From Elusimicrobiota bacterium (lineage in GTDB: Bacteria; Elusimicrobiota; Elusimicrobia; JACQJN01): a DNA stretch of 19,392 nucleotides. The notes under the pieces were generated by a model. It was not told the DNA's origin, did no database searches, and saw only the letters and a program-made list of their open reading frames with translations. The stretch covers positions 1 to 19,392 of the forward strand of contig JACQJM010000077.1 of the NCBI GenBank assembly GCA_016205045.1. The letters are read 5' to 3'. Numbering within the stretch: the first letter of the stretch is position 1; each line of letters begins with the position of its first letter. Both the position numbers and the translations under genes were made by a program. Shown piece after piece: positions 7,001 through 14,306 of the stretch.

Positions 7001-7838
7001 AGAAAGAAGTCTTCTGGTAGTGGAAGACAATGACACCCAGCGCAAAAGCATTGTGGAACTCCTGAGCAGTGAAACAATCCATATCATGGCTGTTGCCACC
7101 GGCCGGGAAGCCCTAACGGCTATCGAATCTAGCCCATTTGATGGCATGGTTCTGGATCTAAAACTTCCCGATATGACGGGGGTGGAGCTAATTTCAAAGA
7201 TCAAAGACAAGACCAGACTGTGGGAGCTCCCGGTCCTGGTCTACACCGGCAAGGAACTGACAAAAAGGGAGGATCACCAGCTCCGGCAAGTTGCTCAAGC
7301 CGTTATCGTCAAGGACGCTCAGTCACCAGAGCACCTGCTCGACGAGGTTGCGGTCTTTCTGCATCTAGGACAACAGCAACTTTCGGAACTCCAGAAACGC
7401 ATGCTGGAGGAGTATCATAAAAAACAACCCCTCCTTGTCGGCAAGACGGTGCTCGTCGTCGATGACGATATCCGCAATATATTTGCCCTTTCCAGCGTTC
7501 TAGAGGGCTACCGCATGAAGGTTCTCTACGCTGAGAACGGCAAGGAAGGACTGCAAAAGCTACAAAGCACGCCAGGCATCGACATCGTGCTGATGGACGT
7601 GATGATGCCGGACATGGACGGCTACGAAACCACGCAGGCGATCCGCAAACTTTCTGAGTTCCAGTCTCTGCCCATCATCGCCCTGACGGCCAAAGCCATG
7701 AAGGGAGATCGGGAGAAGTGCATCGAAGCCGGCGCCTCAGACTACATCCCCAAGCCTGTAGAACTTGAACACCTCCTATCGCTGTTGCGCGTCTGGCTGC
7801 GCCGAGCCAGTTCACACGAAAGGATCAGAATGGCTTGA
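4008..7838 (+). CDS. Soluble HAMP-array hybrid histidine kinase (HAMP repeats-GAF-HisKA-HATPase-REC x3)
   Basis: A 1276-residue cytoplasmic sensor kinase with no membrane segment. Poly-HAMP array about 20-345, including two nearly identical 92-residue units; GAF about 365-510; coiled coil about 515-575; HisKA with phospho-acceptor H587 in SHELRTP; ATPase with N-box NLLSN (703-707), DTGIGIP from D748 and GGTGLGL from G777. Three receiver domains follow: REC1 (E884/D885, D928, K977), REC2 (E1006/D1007, D1050, but lysine followed by D rather than P in VIVKDAQS) and REC3 (D1152/D1153, D1197, K1249). Poly-HAMP architecture is that of group III (NIK1-like) kinases, which in fungi sense osmotic and cell-wall stress. 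No HPt domain is seen here, so the relay target lies in the next genes or elsewhere. The start is fixed by AGGGAGG 10 bp upstream; it is first gene of a three-gene operon. Confidence 0.95.
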   Translation: MRTNAKNHRKLPDSEPFDPQKILKALQAIRKGDFSVRLSPESGIAGEIAETLNDIIEINARMAAEFERISRVVGKEGKLAERASLGTPTGSWATSVESVNSLIGDLVQPTTEVARVIGSVAKGDLSQTIALEVDGRPVKGEFLRIAKVANTMVDQLSSFASEVTRVAREVGTEGKLGGQAQVKGVAGTWKDLTDNVNSMANNLTNQVRNIADVTTAVAKGNLSKKITVDVKGEILQLKNTINTMVDQLSSFASEVTRVAREVGTEGKLGGQAQVKDVAGTWKDLTDNVNQLAANLTTQVRAIADVSTAVTKGDLTQFIKVEAQGEVAALKNNINEMIRNLRETTSKNADQDWLKTNLTNFSRMLQGQRDLDTVSQQILSELAPLVSALHGVFYVYDEAEKTKPPLKLLAGYGYKKRKKLPVQFELGEGLVGQCAKEKEKILVTDAPSDYIKINSGLGETKPLNIAILPVLFEGQIKAVLELASLNRFSEIHLSFLEQLTESIGIVLNTIAATMRTEALLKQSQSLAQELQKTNAELEDKARLLSDQKKEVENKNQEIEFARQAIEEKAEQLALTSKYKSQFLANMSHELRTPLNSLLILSRTLAENTDNNLTSKQVEFAKTINSSGNDLLSLISDILDLSKIESGTITIEPSEVRFTEIHDYVERGFRQVAQEKGLEFTIELDPNLPKAVRTDSKRLQQVLRNLLSNALKFTEKGKVSLKMDVVQEGWNIGLETLNNAPTVLAFSVSDTGIGIPHNKQKIVFEAFQQVDMTTSRKYGGTGLGLSISREITQMLGGEIRLNSTPGQGSTFTLYLPQSYIPSKQHKNRTPEGAILEVSLPPEKTAADGESPIKEVGPILANSSISQEIEDDRSEIQPSDRVLLIMEDDMTLACILRDIGREMGFKTLVATRGDSGLALIQKYMPHAITLDLHLPDIDGWALFDRLKYNPKTRHIPIQIISAKEQRQQGLSQGAFSYLLKPVSREVMTESLKKMKHYTERPERSLLVVEDNDTQRKSIVELLSSETIHIMAVATGREALTAIESSPFDGMVLDLKLPDMTGVELISKIKDKTRLWELPVLVYTGKELTKREDHQLRQVAQAVIVKDAQSPEHLLDEVAVFLHLGQQQLSELQKRMLEEYHKKQPLLVGKTVLVVDDDIRNIFALSSVLEGYRMKVLYAENGKEGLQKLQSTPGIDIVLMDVMMPDMDGYETTQAIRKLSEFQSLPIIALTAKAMKGDREKCIEAGASDYIPKPVELEHLLSLLRVWLRRASSHERIRMA
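4454..4874 (+). repeat. Internal near-identical 145-bp direct repeat in the HAMP array
   Basis: Bases 4454-4598 recur at 4730-4874, offset 276 bp (92 codons), with three mismatches that I can see (C/A, G/A, T/C). Both copies encode the block from NTMVDQLSSF through TWKDLTDNVN. This points to recent duplication or gene conversion of a HAMP unit and makes the array prone to expansion, contraction and assembly collapse. Confidence 0.9.
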
Positions 7839-7842
7839 TCGT

Positions 7843-10344
7843 ATGTTCAAGACCACAGATTCTCATCTAGGAACACAAAAACAGGCTACCCCCGAGACCG
7901 GTGCGCCCAAAAGGAAGGTAAACATTCTACTGGTGGACGACCAGCCAGAAAACCTTACCGCACTGGAAGTTGTGCTCAAGGACCTCGGACAAAACCTAGT
8001 GTTGGCCCGATCTGGTCCAGCGGCACTAAAATGCCTTCTGGATCAAGATTTTGCGATCATCATTCTTGACGTATTCATGCCGGAAATGGATGGTTTCGAG
8101 ACAGCGACATTGATCCGCCAACACGAAAAATGTAAATACACACCTATCATATTCATGACCGCGGTCAGCAAAGGTCAGATGAATATTTATAAAGGTTATT
8201 CCGTTGGTGCCGTGGACTACCTCCTCAAACCCTTTGTTCCCGAAATCCTCCGAGCCAAGGTGTCGGTCTTTATTGAACTTTTCCTTAAGACCCAACAGGT
8301 GAAGGAGCAGGAAGAACGCCTCCGATGGATGGAAGGTCGGGAATACCGAAAGCAACTGGTACAGGCCAGGACCCAGCGCAACCGATTTTTCTCTCTATCC
8401 CTAGACATGATGGGCATTATCGGTTTCGACGGTTTTCTAAAGGAGATAAACTCTGCCTGGGAAAAAACACTGGGCTTTTCTAGACAGGATCTTTTGGGCC
8501 GACCGTTCCTCAACCACATTCATCCGCAAGACCGGGACAAGACAGCGACCTATTGGCAGAAGCTTCTGACCGGAACCAGCGACCCCATTTCCTTTGAGAG
8601 CCGCTGCTTATGCAGAGATGGTTCCCCAAGATGGTTTTTATGGAGCATGACCTCCTCTGTGAAGGAACAAGTGTGCTATACCGTCGTGCATGACATTACT
8701 GAGCGCAAGTGGGCAGAAGAAGTGATGCTTAAAACAAATGAAAAACTGGAACTTCGGGTTCAGGAGCGTACCGCGGAACTTCTGAAGACCAACTCCACCT
8801 TGCTGGAAGAAATCCTAGAACGCAAAAAGGCTGAGGAAGAGTTGAAAAAATGGGCGCACATCTTCCAACACGCGGAGTGGGGAGTATGGGTGGGCAGTGC
8901 TGATGGAAAAACTCTGGAGATGATAAACCCAACCTTTGCACGGATACACGGATACACGGTGAAAGAACTCCTTGGCAAACCCATCCTGGATATCTTTGCT
9001 CCTGAATGCCGAGAGGAGGCGGCAACCGCCATACGTCTGTCCCATCAGGAGGGGCACTATATTTTCGAATCCAAAAACATCCGCAAGGATGGGAGCGTCT
9101 TTCCCGTTCAAATGGATGTGACCACGGTAAAAGATGAGAAAGGACGGGTGCTATACCACGTCGCCCACGTACAGGACATCACCCTACGCAAGCAAGCAGA
9201 AAAGATCATCATTGAGAGTGAAAAAAGATTTGTGCAACTGATTGAGTCTCTCCCCGTGGCGGTGTTTGTGGTTGACGCCGACGGGAAGCCGTACTATGCC
9301 AACCGAGCTTCACTGGCGCTGCTGGGTAAGGGGATCAATCCCAAAGTAGGGCTGGAGGGTCTATCCCAAATTTATCAATCCTATGTGGCTGGAACAGATC
9401 AGTTATACCCCGTCGATCGCACCCCCATCGCTCGAGCCCTGCGAGGTGAGACCTGCGTAGTTGATGATGTGGAAATACATCAGGGGGACAAAAACATCCT
9501 CCTAGAGGTCGCCGCGTCTCCCATCCTGGATTCCACCGGCAACATCCAGTATGCCGTGATGGCCTTCAAGGACATCACGGAACGCAAGCTGGCGGAAGAA
9601 GAACGGGCACTACGACTAGCAGAATCAGCCCGGGCGGAAGAACTGGCCCGCTCCAACACGGAGTTGGAGCAGTTCGCCTATATCGCTGCCCACGACCTTC
9701 AAGAACCTCTGCGCATGATCTCCGCCTACACCCAGTTATTAGCCAAACGCTACACAGGAAAACTGGACAAAGACGCTGACGAGTTTATCTCTTATGCCTC
9801 GGGTGGGGCCAAAAGAATGTCTCTGCTCTTGAGGGGCCTTCTAGCTTACGCCCGCATAGGAACGCAGAATAAAAAGTTAGAGTCTACGGACTGCTCCGTT
9901 GTTCTTGAACAAACGTTAGCAAACCTTAAAATCGCCATCGAGAAAAGCAACGTTCGGGTGACGCACGATCCCTTGCCCATGGTGATGGCCGATAGCCTAC
10001 AGTTGGCCCAGCTATTTCAGAATTTGATTTCAAATGCGATAAAATTCAGCGGCAAAGACCCTCGCATCCATATCTCCGCTGAGAGGACAGGAACCCATTG
10101 GACCTTCTCTGTGAAGGACAATGGGATTGGAATGGAGGTGCAGTACACCGACCGTATCTTCAGCATATTCCAAAGACTCCACACCGAGGATGAGTATCCC
10201 GGAATCGGCATCGGTCTGGCCGTATGCAAAAAGATCGTGGAACGCCACCATGGAAAAATATGGGTGGAATCAGAACCCGGAAAGGGTTCCACCTTCTTCT
10301 TTACTCTTCCCACACTACGGGAGAAACCACGGAGAAGAGAATGA
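7843..10344 (+). CDS. REC-PAS-PAS-PAS sensor histidine kinase with phytochrome-like dimerisation motif
   Basis: An 833-residue soluble kinase. The N-terminal receiver (about 26-145) has VDDQPEN, phospho-acceptor D76 (IILDVFMPEMDG) and K129. Three PAS/PAC units follow (about 180-290, 338-450, 461-580), each ending in a DIT-x-RK motif, with a coiled coil between the first two. The HisKA has H617 in AAHDLQEPLRM, the form found in cyanobacterial phytochromes and relatives. The ATPase has NLISNAIKF (from N727), DNGIGM (from D759) and a GIGIGLAVCKK G-box. The ATG at 7843, 4 bp after the previous stop, is preferred over a TTG 26 codons earlier, which would lie inside the upstream gene. No good ribosome site is visible, so coupled reinitiation is likely. 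The REC may take phosphate from the upstream kinase; the output partner is probably the Rcp1-like regulator whose start overlaps this stop. Confidence 0.93.
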   Translation: MFKTTDSHLGTQKQATPETGAPKRKVNILLVDDQPENLTALEVVLKDLGQNLVLARSGPAALKCLLDQDFAIIILDVFMPEMDGFETATLIRQHEKCKYTPIIFMTAVSKGQMNIYKGYSVGAVDYLLKPFVPEILRAKVSVFIELFLKTQQVKEQEERLRWMEGREYRKQLVQARTQRNRFFSLSLDMMGIIGFDGFLKEINSAWEKTLGFSRQDLLGRPFLNHIHPQDRDKTATYWQKLLTGTSDPISFESRCLCRDGSPRWFLWSMTSSVKEQVCYTVVHDITERKWAEEVMLKTNEKLELRVQERTAELLKTNSTLLEEILERKKAEEELKKWAHIFQHAEWGVWVGSADGKTLEMINPTFARIHGYTVKELLGKPILDIFAPECREEAATAIRLSHQEGHYIFESKNIRKDGSVFPVQMDVTTVKDEKGRVLYHVAHVQDITLRKQAEKIIIESEKRFVQLIESLPVAVFVVDADGKPYYANRASLALLGKGINPKVGLEGLSQIYQSYVAGTDQLYPVDRTPIARALRGETCVVDDVEIHQGDKNILLEVAASPILDSTGNIQYAVMAFKDITERKLAEEERALRLAESARAEELARSNTELEQFAYIAAHDLQEPLRMISAYTQLLAKRYTGKLDKDADEFISYASGGAKRMSLLLRGLLAYARIGTQNKKLESTDCSVVLEQTLANLKIAIEKSNVRVTHDPLPMVMADSLQLAQLFQNLISNAIKFSGKDPRIHISAERTGTHWTFSVKDNGIGMEVQYTDRIFSIFQRLHTEDEYPGIGIGLAVCKKIVERHHGKIWVESEPGKGSTFFFTLPTLREKPRRRE

Positions 10345-10784
10345 AAAAAATAATTGACATTCTCTTGGTTGAGGATAACTCAGGAGACGCTCGATTGACA
10401 GCAGAAGCCTTAAAGGAAAGCCCCCTGAAAAACAAACTACATGTGACCAAGGACGGGCTCGAGGCATTGGCATTCCTTCAGAAATTGGGAAAATATGAAC
10501 AAGCTCCTCACCCAGACCTCATCCTCCTGGACCTCAACTTACCCAAGAAAAACGGCTTCCAGTTTTTGGAAGAAATCAGGCTACGCCAAGAGTTCAGACA
10601 CATTCCCGTAATGGTGTTGACTACCTCGAATTCTGAAAAGGATATTGCCACAGCACACGATTTGGGCGCCAATGGCTATGTGACAAAGCCGGTGGATTTA
10701 GAGGAATTCGTCAAGGTGATTCAGCAAATAGAAAATTTTTGGGCTACCACCACTAAATTGCCTCCTTCCTGTAGCCTTCCCTAA
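10341..10784 (+). CDS. Rcp1-like single-domain response regulator
   Basis: A 147-residue stand-alone receiver with no DNA-binding domain. The acidic pocket is in ILLVEDNSGDARL, the phospho-acceptor is D64 (LILLDLNLPKKNG), the conserved T lies in MVLTTS and the lysine is K116 (VTKPVD). The VEDNxGDARL start, the N-rich loop and the LLDLNLPKKNG block are typical of Rcp1-type regulators that serve phytochrome-like kinases. The ATG at 10341 overlaps the kinase stop (ATGA) and has GGAG 6 bp upstream; a longer reading from further 5' would lie inside the kinase gene and is rejected. It likely acts by protein-protein contact, as phosphate sink or shuttle of this operon. Confidence 0.93.
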   Translation: MKKIIDILLVEDNSGDARLTAEALKESPLKNKLHVTKDGLEALAFLQKLGKYEQAPHPDLILLDLNLPKKNGFQFLEEIRLRQEFRHIPVMVLTTSNSEKDIATAHDLGANGYVTKPVDLEEFVKVIQQIENFWATTTKLPPSCSLP

Positions 10785-10841
10785 ATCCTAGAATACCCTG
10801 GAAGAACCTAATCCTTTTTTGCTTCTCAGGCGTCATATAAA

Positions 10842-11432
10842 GTGGAAACCCCAAAGCAAAATCCAGAGTTTGAGTGGATCGCAGCGAGCCGCCAGGGGGA
10901 TTCTCAGGCCTTTGGCAAACTTGTGGAAAAGTATCAAAGGGAGGTATACGGCTTGCTATTTCGACTGAGCGGGAATGACGATATGGCAGAGGATATCGCC
11001 CAAGACACTTTCGTGACTGTTTGGGAGAAGCTTTCCAGCTTCCAAGAGAGGGGGCCTTTCCGGGCTTGGCTTTTCCGAATTGCCCTAAACAAACTGCGCT
11101 CTTTTTGGCGTCGGAAAAAGATTTTAAGTTGGTTGAGTCTGGATCACTTAAAAGAAGATGGACAACAATCTCTGGAAGAAACTCTGGCAGACCCCTTCAG
11201 GGATTCGGATCCTGCCAACAGCATGGAGGACCCCCATCTTCAAAAACAAATCAACGAGGCACTGCGCCTGCTTCCCTCTCGGCAACGGGAGGTCATTGTA
11301 CTGAGAGCCCAGGACATGGAAATCCATGAAATCGCCTCCATTTTGGGTGTTGCTGAGGGCACAATCAAGGCTCACCTCTTTGAGGCAAAGAAGAAACTCC
11401 AACAACAGCTTCAGTCGCTTTTATCCTCATGA
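10842..11432 (+). CDS. ECF-family RNA polymerase sigma factor
   Basis: A 196-residue sigma-70 family protein of RpoE type. Region 2 (about 25-92) has YQREVYGLLFRL, the DIAQDTFVTVW helix and FRAWLFRIALNKLRSFWRR. Region 4 (about 138-190) has LLPSRQREVIVLRAQDMEIHEIA and the helix-turn-helix IASILGVAEGTIKAHL. Regions 1.1 and 3 are absent, as usual for the ECF class. The linker (about 95-137) is long and acidic. The start is taken as GTG at 10842, which is just outside region 2; the upstream CAGG is a weak ribosome site. The stop overlaps the start of a membrane protein (ATGA), the normal place for its anti-sigma factor. The 57 bp upstream hold no clear promoter. Confidence 0.93.
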   Translation: METPKQNPEFEWIAASRQGDSQAFGKLVEKYQREVYGLLFRLSGNDDMAEDIAQDTFVTVWEKLSSFQERGPFRAWLFRIALNKLRSFWRRKKILSWLSLDHLKEDGQQSLEETLADPFRDSDPANSMEDPHLQKQINEALRLLPSRQREVIVLRAQDMEIHEIASILGVAEGTIKAHLFEAKKKLQQQLQSLLSS

Positions 11433-11746
11433 ACCAGAAAAAAGAAAATAATTCCGATGACAAGTTATTCTCCCTGTTGAGGGTTTCCCGGCCGGAAACC
11501 TTTTGGATTCGGCAAAAAAACAACATCCTGGCCAAGATCCAATCCCCTAAACGCTCTCATGCCCCGGTCCGCTGGCTAGTTCCCGCTTTTGCAACCGCCC
11601 TAGTTCTCACCCTTTTAATCCTACAGCAGAAAAAATCCTATCCTCCCACCCACATTCCCATCACTCAAGATTGGGCCTTTCTGGAGAAACTGGACCTCTG
11701 GGAAAACTGGGAAGTCATTGAGAATCTGAACGAAAAATCCCTATGA
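11429..11746 (+). CDS. Putative single-pass anti-sigma factor
   Basis: A 105-residue protein with a cytoplasmic N-terminal part (about 1-48, including RVSRPETFWIRQKNNILAKI), one membrane helix (about 50-66, LVPAFATALVLTLLIL) and a periplasmic tail of about 38 residues. Position immediately after an ECF sigma gene with ATGA overlap, size and topology fit an anti-sigma factor. There is no zinc-binding HxxxCxxC motif, so it is not of the ZAS class, and the cytoplasmic part is shorter than usual. The tail contains LEKLDLWENWEVIENLN (85-101), which aligns with a segment of the next protein. Role inferred from context; no family recognised with certainty. Confidence 0.65.
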   Translation: MNQKKENNSDDKLFSLLRVSRPETFWIRQKNNILAKIQSPKRSHAPVRWLVPAFATALVLTLLILQQKKSYPPTHIPITQDWAFLEKLDLWENWEVIENLNEKSL

Positions 11747-12057
11747 AAAAACGATCAACCCACCTATCCATCCTCTTATCTTTTGCGATACCCCTAGCTT
11801 TGGCCCAGGGCCTAGAAGCTCCAGCCGAAGTTTTGGAGAACCTCGATTTCTTCCTGAGCTATGATTTGGTTAAAAACATGGATGCCTTAGAATATTCTCC
11901 TTCTCAAGAAGAAACTTCTGACACGAAAGCGAAAGTCACCAACGGATGGGAACCCCTAAAGGTTTCCACCTCTACTGCACAAAAGCCAATACCCTCTATG
12001 CGAATATCAACTTCAACAATTCAAAACTTCCCAAAAGACAAGGAGCAAACGCCATGA
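11743..12057 (+). CDS. Small secreted protein of the sigma-factor operon, function unknown
   Basis: A 104-residue protein with a Sec signal peptide (MKKRSTHLSILLSFAIPLAL, likely cleaved after LAQ or nearby). The mature N-terminus carries LENLDFFLSYDLVKNMD (31-47), an amphipathic acidic-hydrophobic motif that resembles the periplasmic tail of the preceding anti-sigma candidate. The C-terminal half is polar, rich in Ser/Thr/Lys/Pro and probably disordered. It overlaps both neighbours by ATGA junctions, so it is part of the operon. It could be a ligand or cofactor that binds the anti-sigma tail or DUF3106 protein in the periplasm, but this is inference; I do not recognise the family. Confidence 0.7.
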   Translation: MKKRSTHLSILLSFAIPLALAQGLEAPAEVLENLDFFLSYDLVKNMDALEYSPSQEETSDTKAKVTNGWEPLKVSTSTAQKPIPSMRISTSTIQNFPKDKEQTP

Positions 12058-12647
12058 AACACTTTATGCTTATCTCATCTATCTGTTCACTCCTCACAAC
12101 CACTACGGTTCTGAAAACTTATAGCCAGGAGGAATCCGCGTCTCAGATCGCCCCAGAGGAGACTCGCCATCAATGGGAAACCCTTTCTCCAAAACAGAAA
12201 GCCAGCATCCTAGAAAGCTATGGGGAATGGAGAAAGCTTCCCCAGGAACGGCGATCCGCCCTCAAAGAAAACTATGAAAAATTTAGGAGCATGCCGGAGG
12301 AAAGGCGACTTCTTATGCGTCACCGCTGGGAGAGATTCCAGGAAATGCCGGAACACGACCGGCAAAAGCTCCTTGAGAAATACCGCCATTGGAAAGAGAT
12401 GAAATCTGAAGAAAGGGAAAGACTTAGAGAACGTCACAAGGAACGCGAGCGGGAAAAAGAACAAAGAGATTTAGAGCGTTCAGAAAAAAGAACCCACAGA
12501 CGAGAGGGTGAAAAGCTTGAGAAGCAAGAGCGCCGAGAAAAAAAAGAAATCCTCCGCGAGCGACGCGAAAGGGATGGTGGGCACCGAGATGACCTACGGG
12601 AATCTGACAAGAGAGAGCGTGAGCGCCGCAAGGGACGGAATCATTAA
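12054..12647 (+). CDS. Secreted DUF3106 repeat protein with long charged helix
   Basis: A 197-residue protein with a signal peptide (residues 1-24, ending TYSQ). Residues 39-128 are five tandem 18-residue repeats, for example GEWRKLPQERRSALKENY and ERFQEMPEHDRQKLLEKY: an aromatic residue, a Met/Leu-Pro turn, acidic-Arg and a leucine helix. This is the DUF3106 pattern, found in many bacteria beside ECF sigma factors. The C-terminal 70 residues are almost only R, E, K, D and H, as in a single alpha helix. The ATG at 12054 is chosen over longer readings because AAGGAG lies 8 bp upstream and the signal peptide then starts correctly. ATGA overlap with the previous gene. Repeat geometry recalls small helical periplasmic sensors such as the CpxP/Spy/ZraP group, but homology is not shown. 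Confidence 0.85.
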   Translation: MKHFMLISSICSLLTTTTVLKTYSQEESASQIAPEETRHQWETLSPKQKASILESYGEWRKLPQERRSALKENYEKFRSMPEERRLLMRHRWERFQEMPEHDRQKLLEKYRHWKEMKSEERERLRERHKEREREKEQRDLERSEKRTHRREGEKLEKQERREKKEILRERRERDGGHRDDLRESDKRERERRKGRNH

Positions 12648-12728
12648 AGTGATCAAAGGCACTAAACCTTTTGGCCTCCCCGTGCGTCATGGGTGTATGG
12701 ACGTCAAGAAGAAAAAAGGAGGTATGTT

Positions 12729-13307
12729 ATGAGAAAGATGCTGTTAGCGCTTGTCATGATGTCTGTTCCCCTGTTGTCCACGTGGGGCCAAACCCAAACC
12801 AAGGCTCCTCCTGAGGAAACGCCTTCAGGAACCAAACCGGCTGAGCCCACTCCTCGGAAGCCGGGAGCTAAACCGGCTGAGCCCGGAGAGATAGAAAATC
12901 ACAATAGGAAACATGGCATAGAATCCGCTGAGAGAAAACTGGTAAGATTAGATACTAAGGAACAAGAAAAGCTCGGTAAAATCGACCAAAAAATAGCAGA
13001 CCTAAATAGTCGGCTAGCCGATCCTTCCCTCAGCCAGGACGACCGGCAAAAGATCCAAAGAAAGATAGAAAAGCTCTCTACCAAGAAGAATCACTTCGAA
13101 GCGAAATTTGCTGAGAAGAAAGAGAGGACCAAGAGATGGCTGGAGAAACATCGTGAAAAAGAGTCCATGCGCCATTCTAAAGGACACGAGGACCGCCATG
13201 AGATGCATGATCGCCAAGAGAACCGCCACCGGGATCGAGGCAGGGAGCGCATAAACCAACGTCGAGAGCGTGACCGCGAAAGAACCCTGGACCGCAGCCG
13301 GGATTAG
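12729..13307 (+). CDS. Highly charged secreted coiled-coil protein, function unknown
   Basis: A 192-residue protein. Signal peptide 1-20 (MLLALVMMSVPLLSTWG), then a Pro/Lys/Glu-rich linker (22-55) with KPAEP twice; the DNA AAACCGGCTGAGCCC is repeated at 12834-12848 and 12870-12884. A heptad-rich helix about 66-140 follows, then a His/Arg/Glu-rich tail (140-192) with almost no hydrophobic residues. The ATG at 12729 is picked because of AGGAGG at 12717-12722, the best ribosome site of the operon, and the signal peptide. Composition resembles the DUF3106 neighbour, so the two may form or bind a common periplasmic assembly. The His-rich tail might bind metal, which is speculative. No family recognised. 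Confidence 0.75.
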   Translation: MRKMLLALVMMSVPLLSTWGQTQTKAPPEETPSGTKPAEPTPRKPGAKPAEPGEIENHNRKHGIESAERKLVRLDTKEQEKLGKIDQKIADLNSRLADPSLSQDDRQKIQRKIEKLSTKKNHFEAKFAEKKERTKRWLEKHREKESMRHSKGHEDRHEMHDRQENRHRDRGRERINQRRERDRERTLDRSRD

Positions 13308-13321
13308 GGTGAAATCCTCAT

Positions 13322-14197
13322 ATGACAAAAGCCTTCTTCTTCACACTGTGCGGCATGGGAGTTTTGAGCGCTCAACAGGCCATGGCGGGAATCTCACTCT
13401 CCTACACCGGAACGCATGGATCACAAGGGTACACTGGGACAAACCTAGGGTTTTCCTTGGATTCCACCATCGGGCCTTATATGGAAGGAGGGTTTAATCA
13501 GTCCCAATCAAACACCTCCCCAGGAACATTCAAGACCTACTCGGGAGGGCTGGGGATCTACCGTCCCGGGGGTTCGTTCGGGCTCTCCAGCTCGTTCACT
13601 CCCAAGGTGGAAGGGTACCAAGCCCTCTCCATAGGTCTGGATGCCAGAGGGCGCGTGTTAAACTGGGAGGACCTGGGTGGCTTCCAGGCTTCCTTGGGCT
13701 TTAGAATCAACCGCACCACACACCAAGACGACGTGCAGCTGGTTGAAGAAAAAAAAGAAGGTGAGACACGCATTCGTGGCGAGACACTCTCGATTCACCA
13801 GAATGATATTACGGGAAACCTCAGACTACAGTGGCGCAAGGTGGGGAGCAGCCTCTCCCTGGGACTTACCCAAAGCCTTTATGATGAGGATTTGGCGGGT
13901 AATTTTTTGCGCGAATGCAAGGTCGTTAAATTCGAAGGAATTCTGGGAGCCTTACAAGGTTATTCTGATCGCATGGTGTTCGCCAAGATATCTCAGGATA
14001 TACTTCCCTGGTTGTGGACTTCCGCATCCTATAACAGAGTTCAATACAACCTGGCAACCGCTTCTGCAAACTCCTTTAACTTGGAGGCTGGTATAAACTG
14101 GCAATCCCTTGAAGCAACTCTAGGCTACAACACCTACGTTCCATCCTCTGGCCCATCCAGGAAATTCATAGCCATTGGGGCTGGACTGCGTTTTTAG
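13322..14197 (+). CDS. Outer-membrane beta-barrel protein, family unknown
   Basis: A 291-residue protein with a signal peptide (cleavage near QQAMAG, residue 22-23). The mature part is made of alternating polar/hydrophobic strands with Gly and aromatic residues, such as ISLSYTGTHG, YSGGLGIYRPGGSFGLSSSF and LRLQWRKVGSSLSLGL, and ends in FIAIGAGLRF with the terminal Phe used by BAM-dependent barrels. About 12 strands seem possible. It closes the sigma-factor operon 14 bp after the previous gene and may be a structural target or a porin-like element of the response. It precedes a glycan synthase gene by 124 bp, so a channel role for the polymer is conceivable but not shown. Confidence 0.8.
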   Translation: MTKAFFFTLCGMGVLSAQQAMAGISLSYTGTHGSQGYTGTNLGFSLDSTIGPYMEGGFNQSQSNTSPGTFKTYSGGLGIYRPGGSFGLSSSFTPKVEGYQALSIGLDARGRVLNWEDLGGFQASLGFRINRTTHQDDVQLVEEKKEGETRIRGETLSIHQNDITGNLRLQWRKVGSSLSLGLTQSLYDEDLAGNFLRECKVVKFEGILGALQGYSDRMVFAKISQDILPWLWTSASYNRVQYNLATASANSFNLEAGINWQSLEATLGYNTYVPSSGPSRKFIAIGAGLRF

Positions 14198-14306
14198 TTG
14201 AAACAGGATGCTTCGCGAGTCCCCTACCTTTTTAAAAAGTATTGAATGGCGATTGATTAAGTTTTAACCATTTGTCTACTTCTTCAAAAGAGATGCCCGC
14301 TCTTTT

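Noticed and set aside
7765..7842. Upstream TTG start for the second kinase
   Set aside because: It would add 26 residues read out of frame inside the upstream receiver domain; the ATG at 7843 gives a normal receiver N-terminus 4 bp after the previous stop.
10800..10841. Possible ECF-type autoregulatory promoter (GGAAGAACC ... CGTC) before the sigma gene
   Set aside because: The spacing from AAC to CGTC is about 23 bp rather than 16-17, and transcription would begin at the start codon itself.
11946..12053. N-terminal extension of the DUF3106 gene into the preceding gene
   Set aside because: It has no signal peptide in the right place and ignores the AAGGAG site 8 bp before the ATG at 12054.
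12648..12728. Riboswitch, especially c-di-GMP type, between the two charged-protein genes
   Set aside because: There is a weak AAAGG/CCTTT hairpin, but none of the conserved GEMM motifs or a recognisable expression platform is present.
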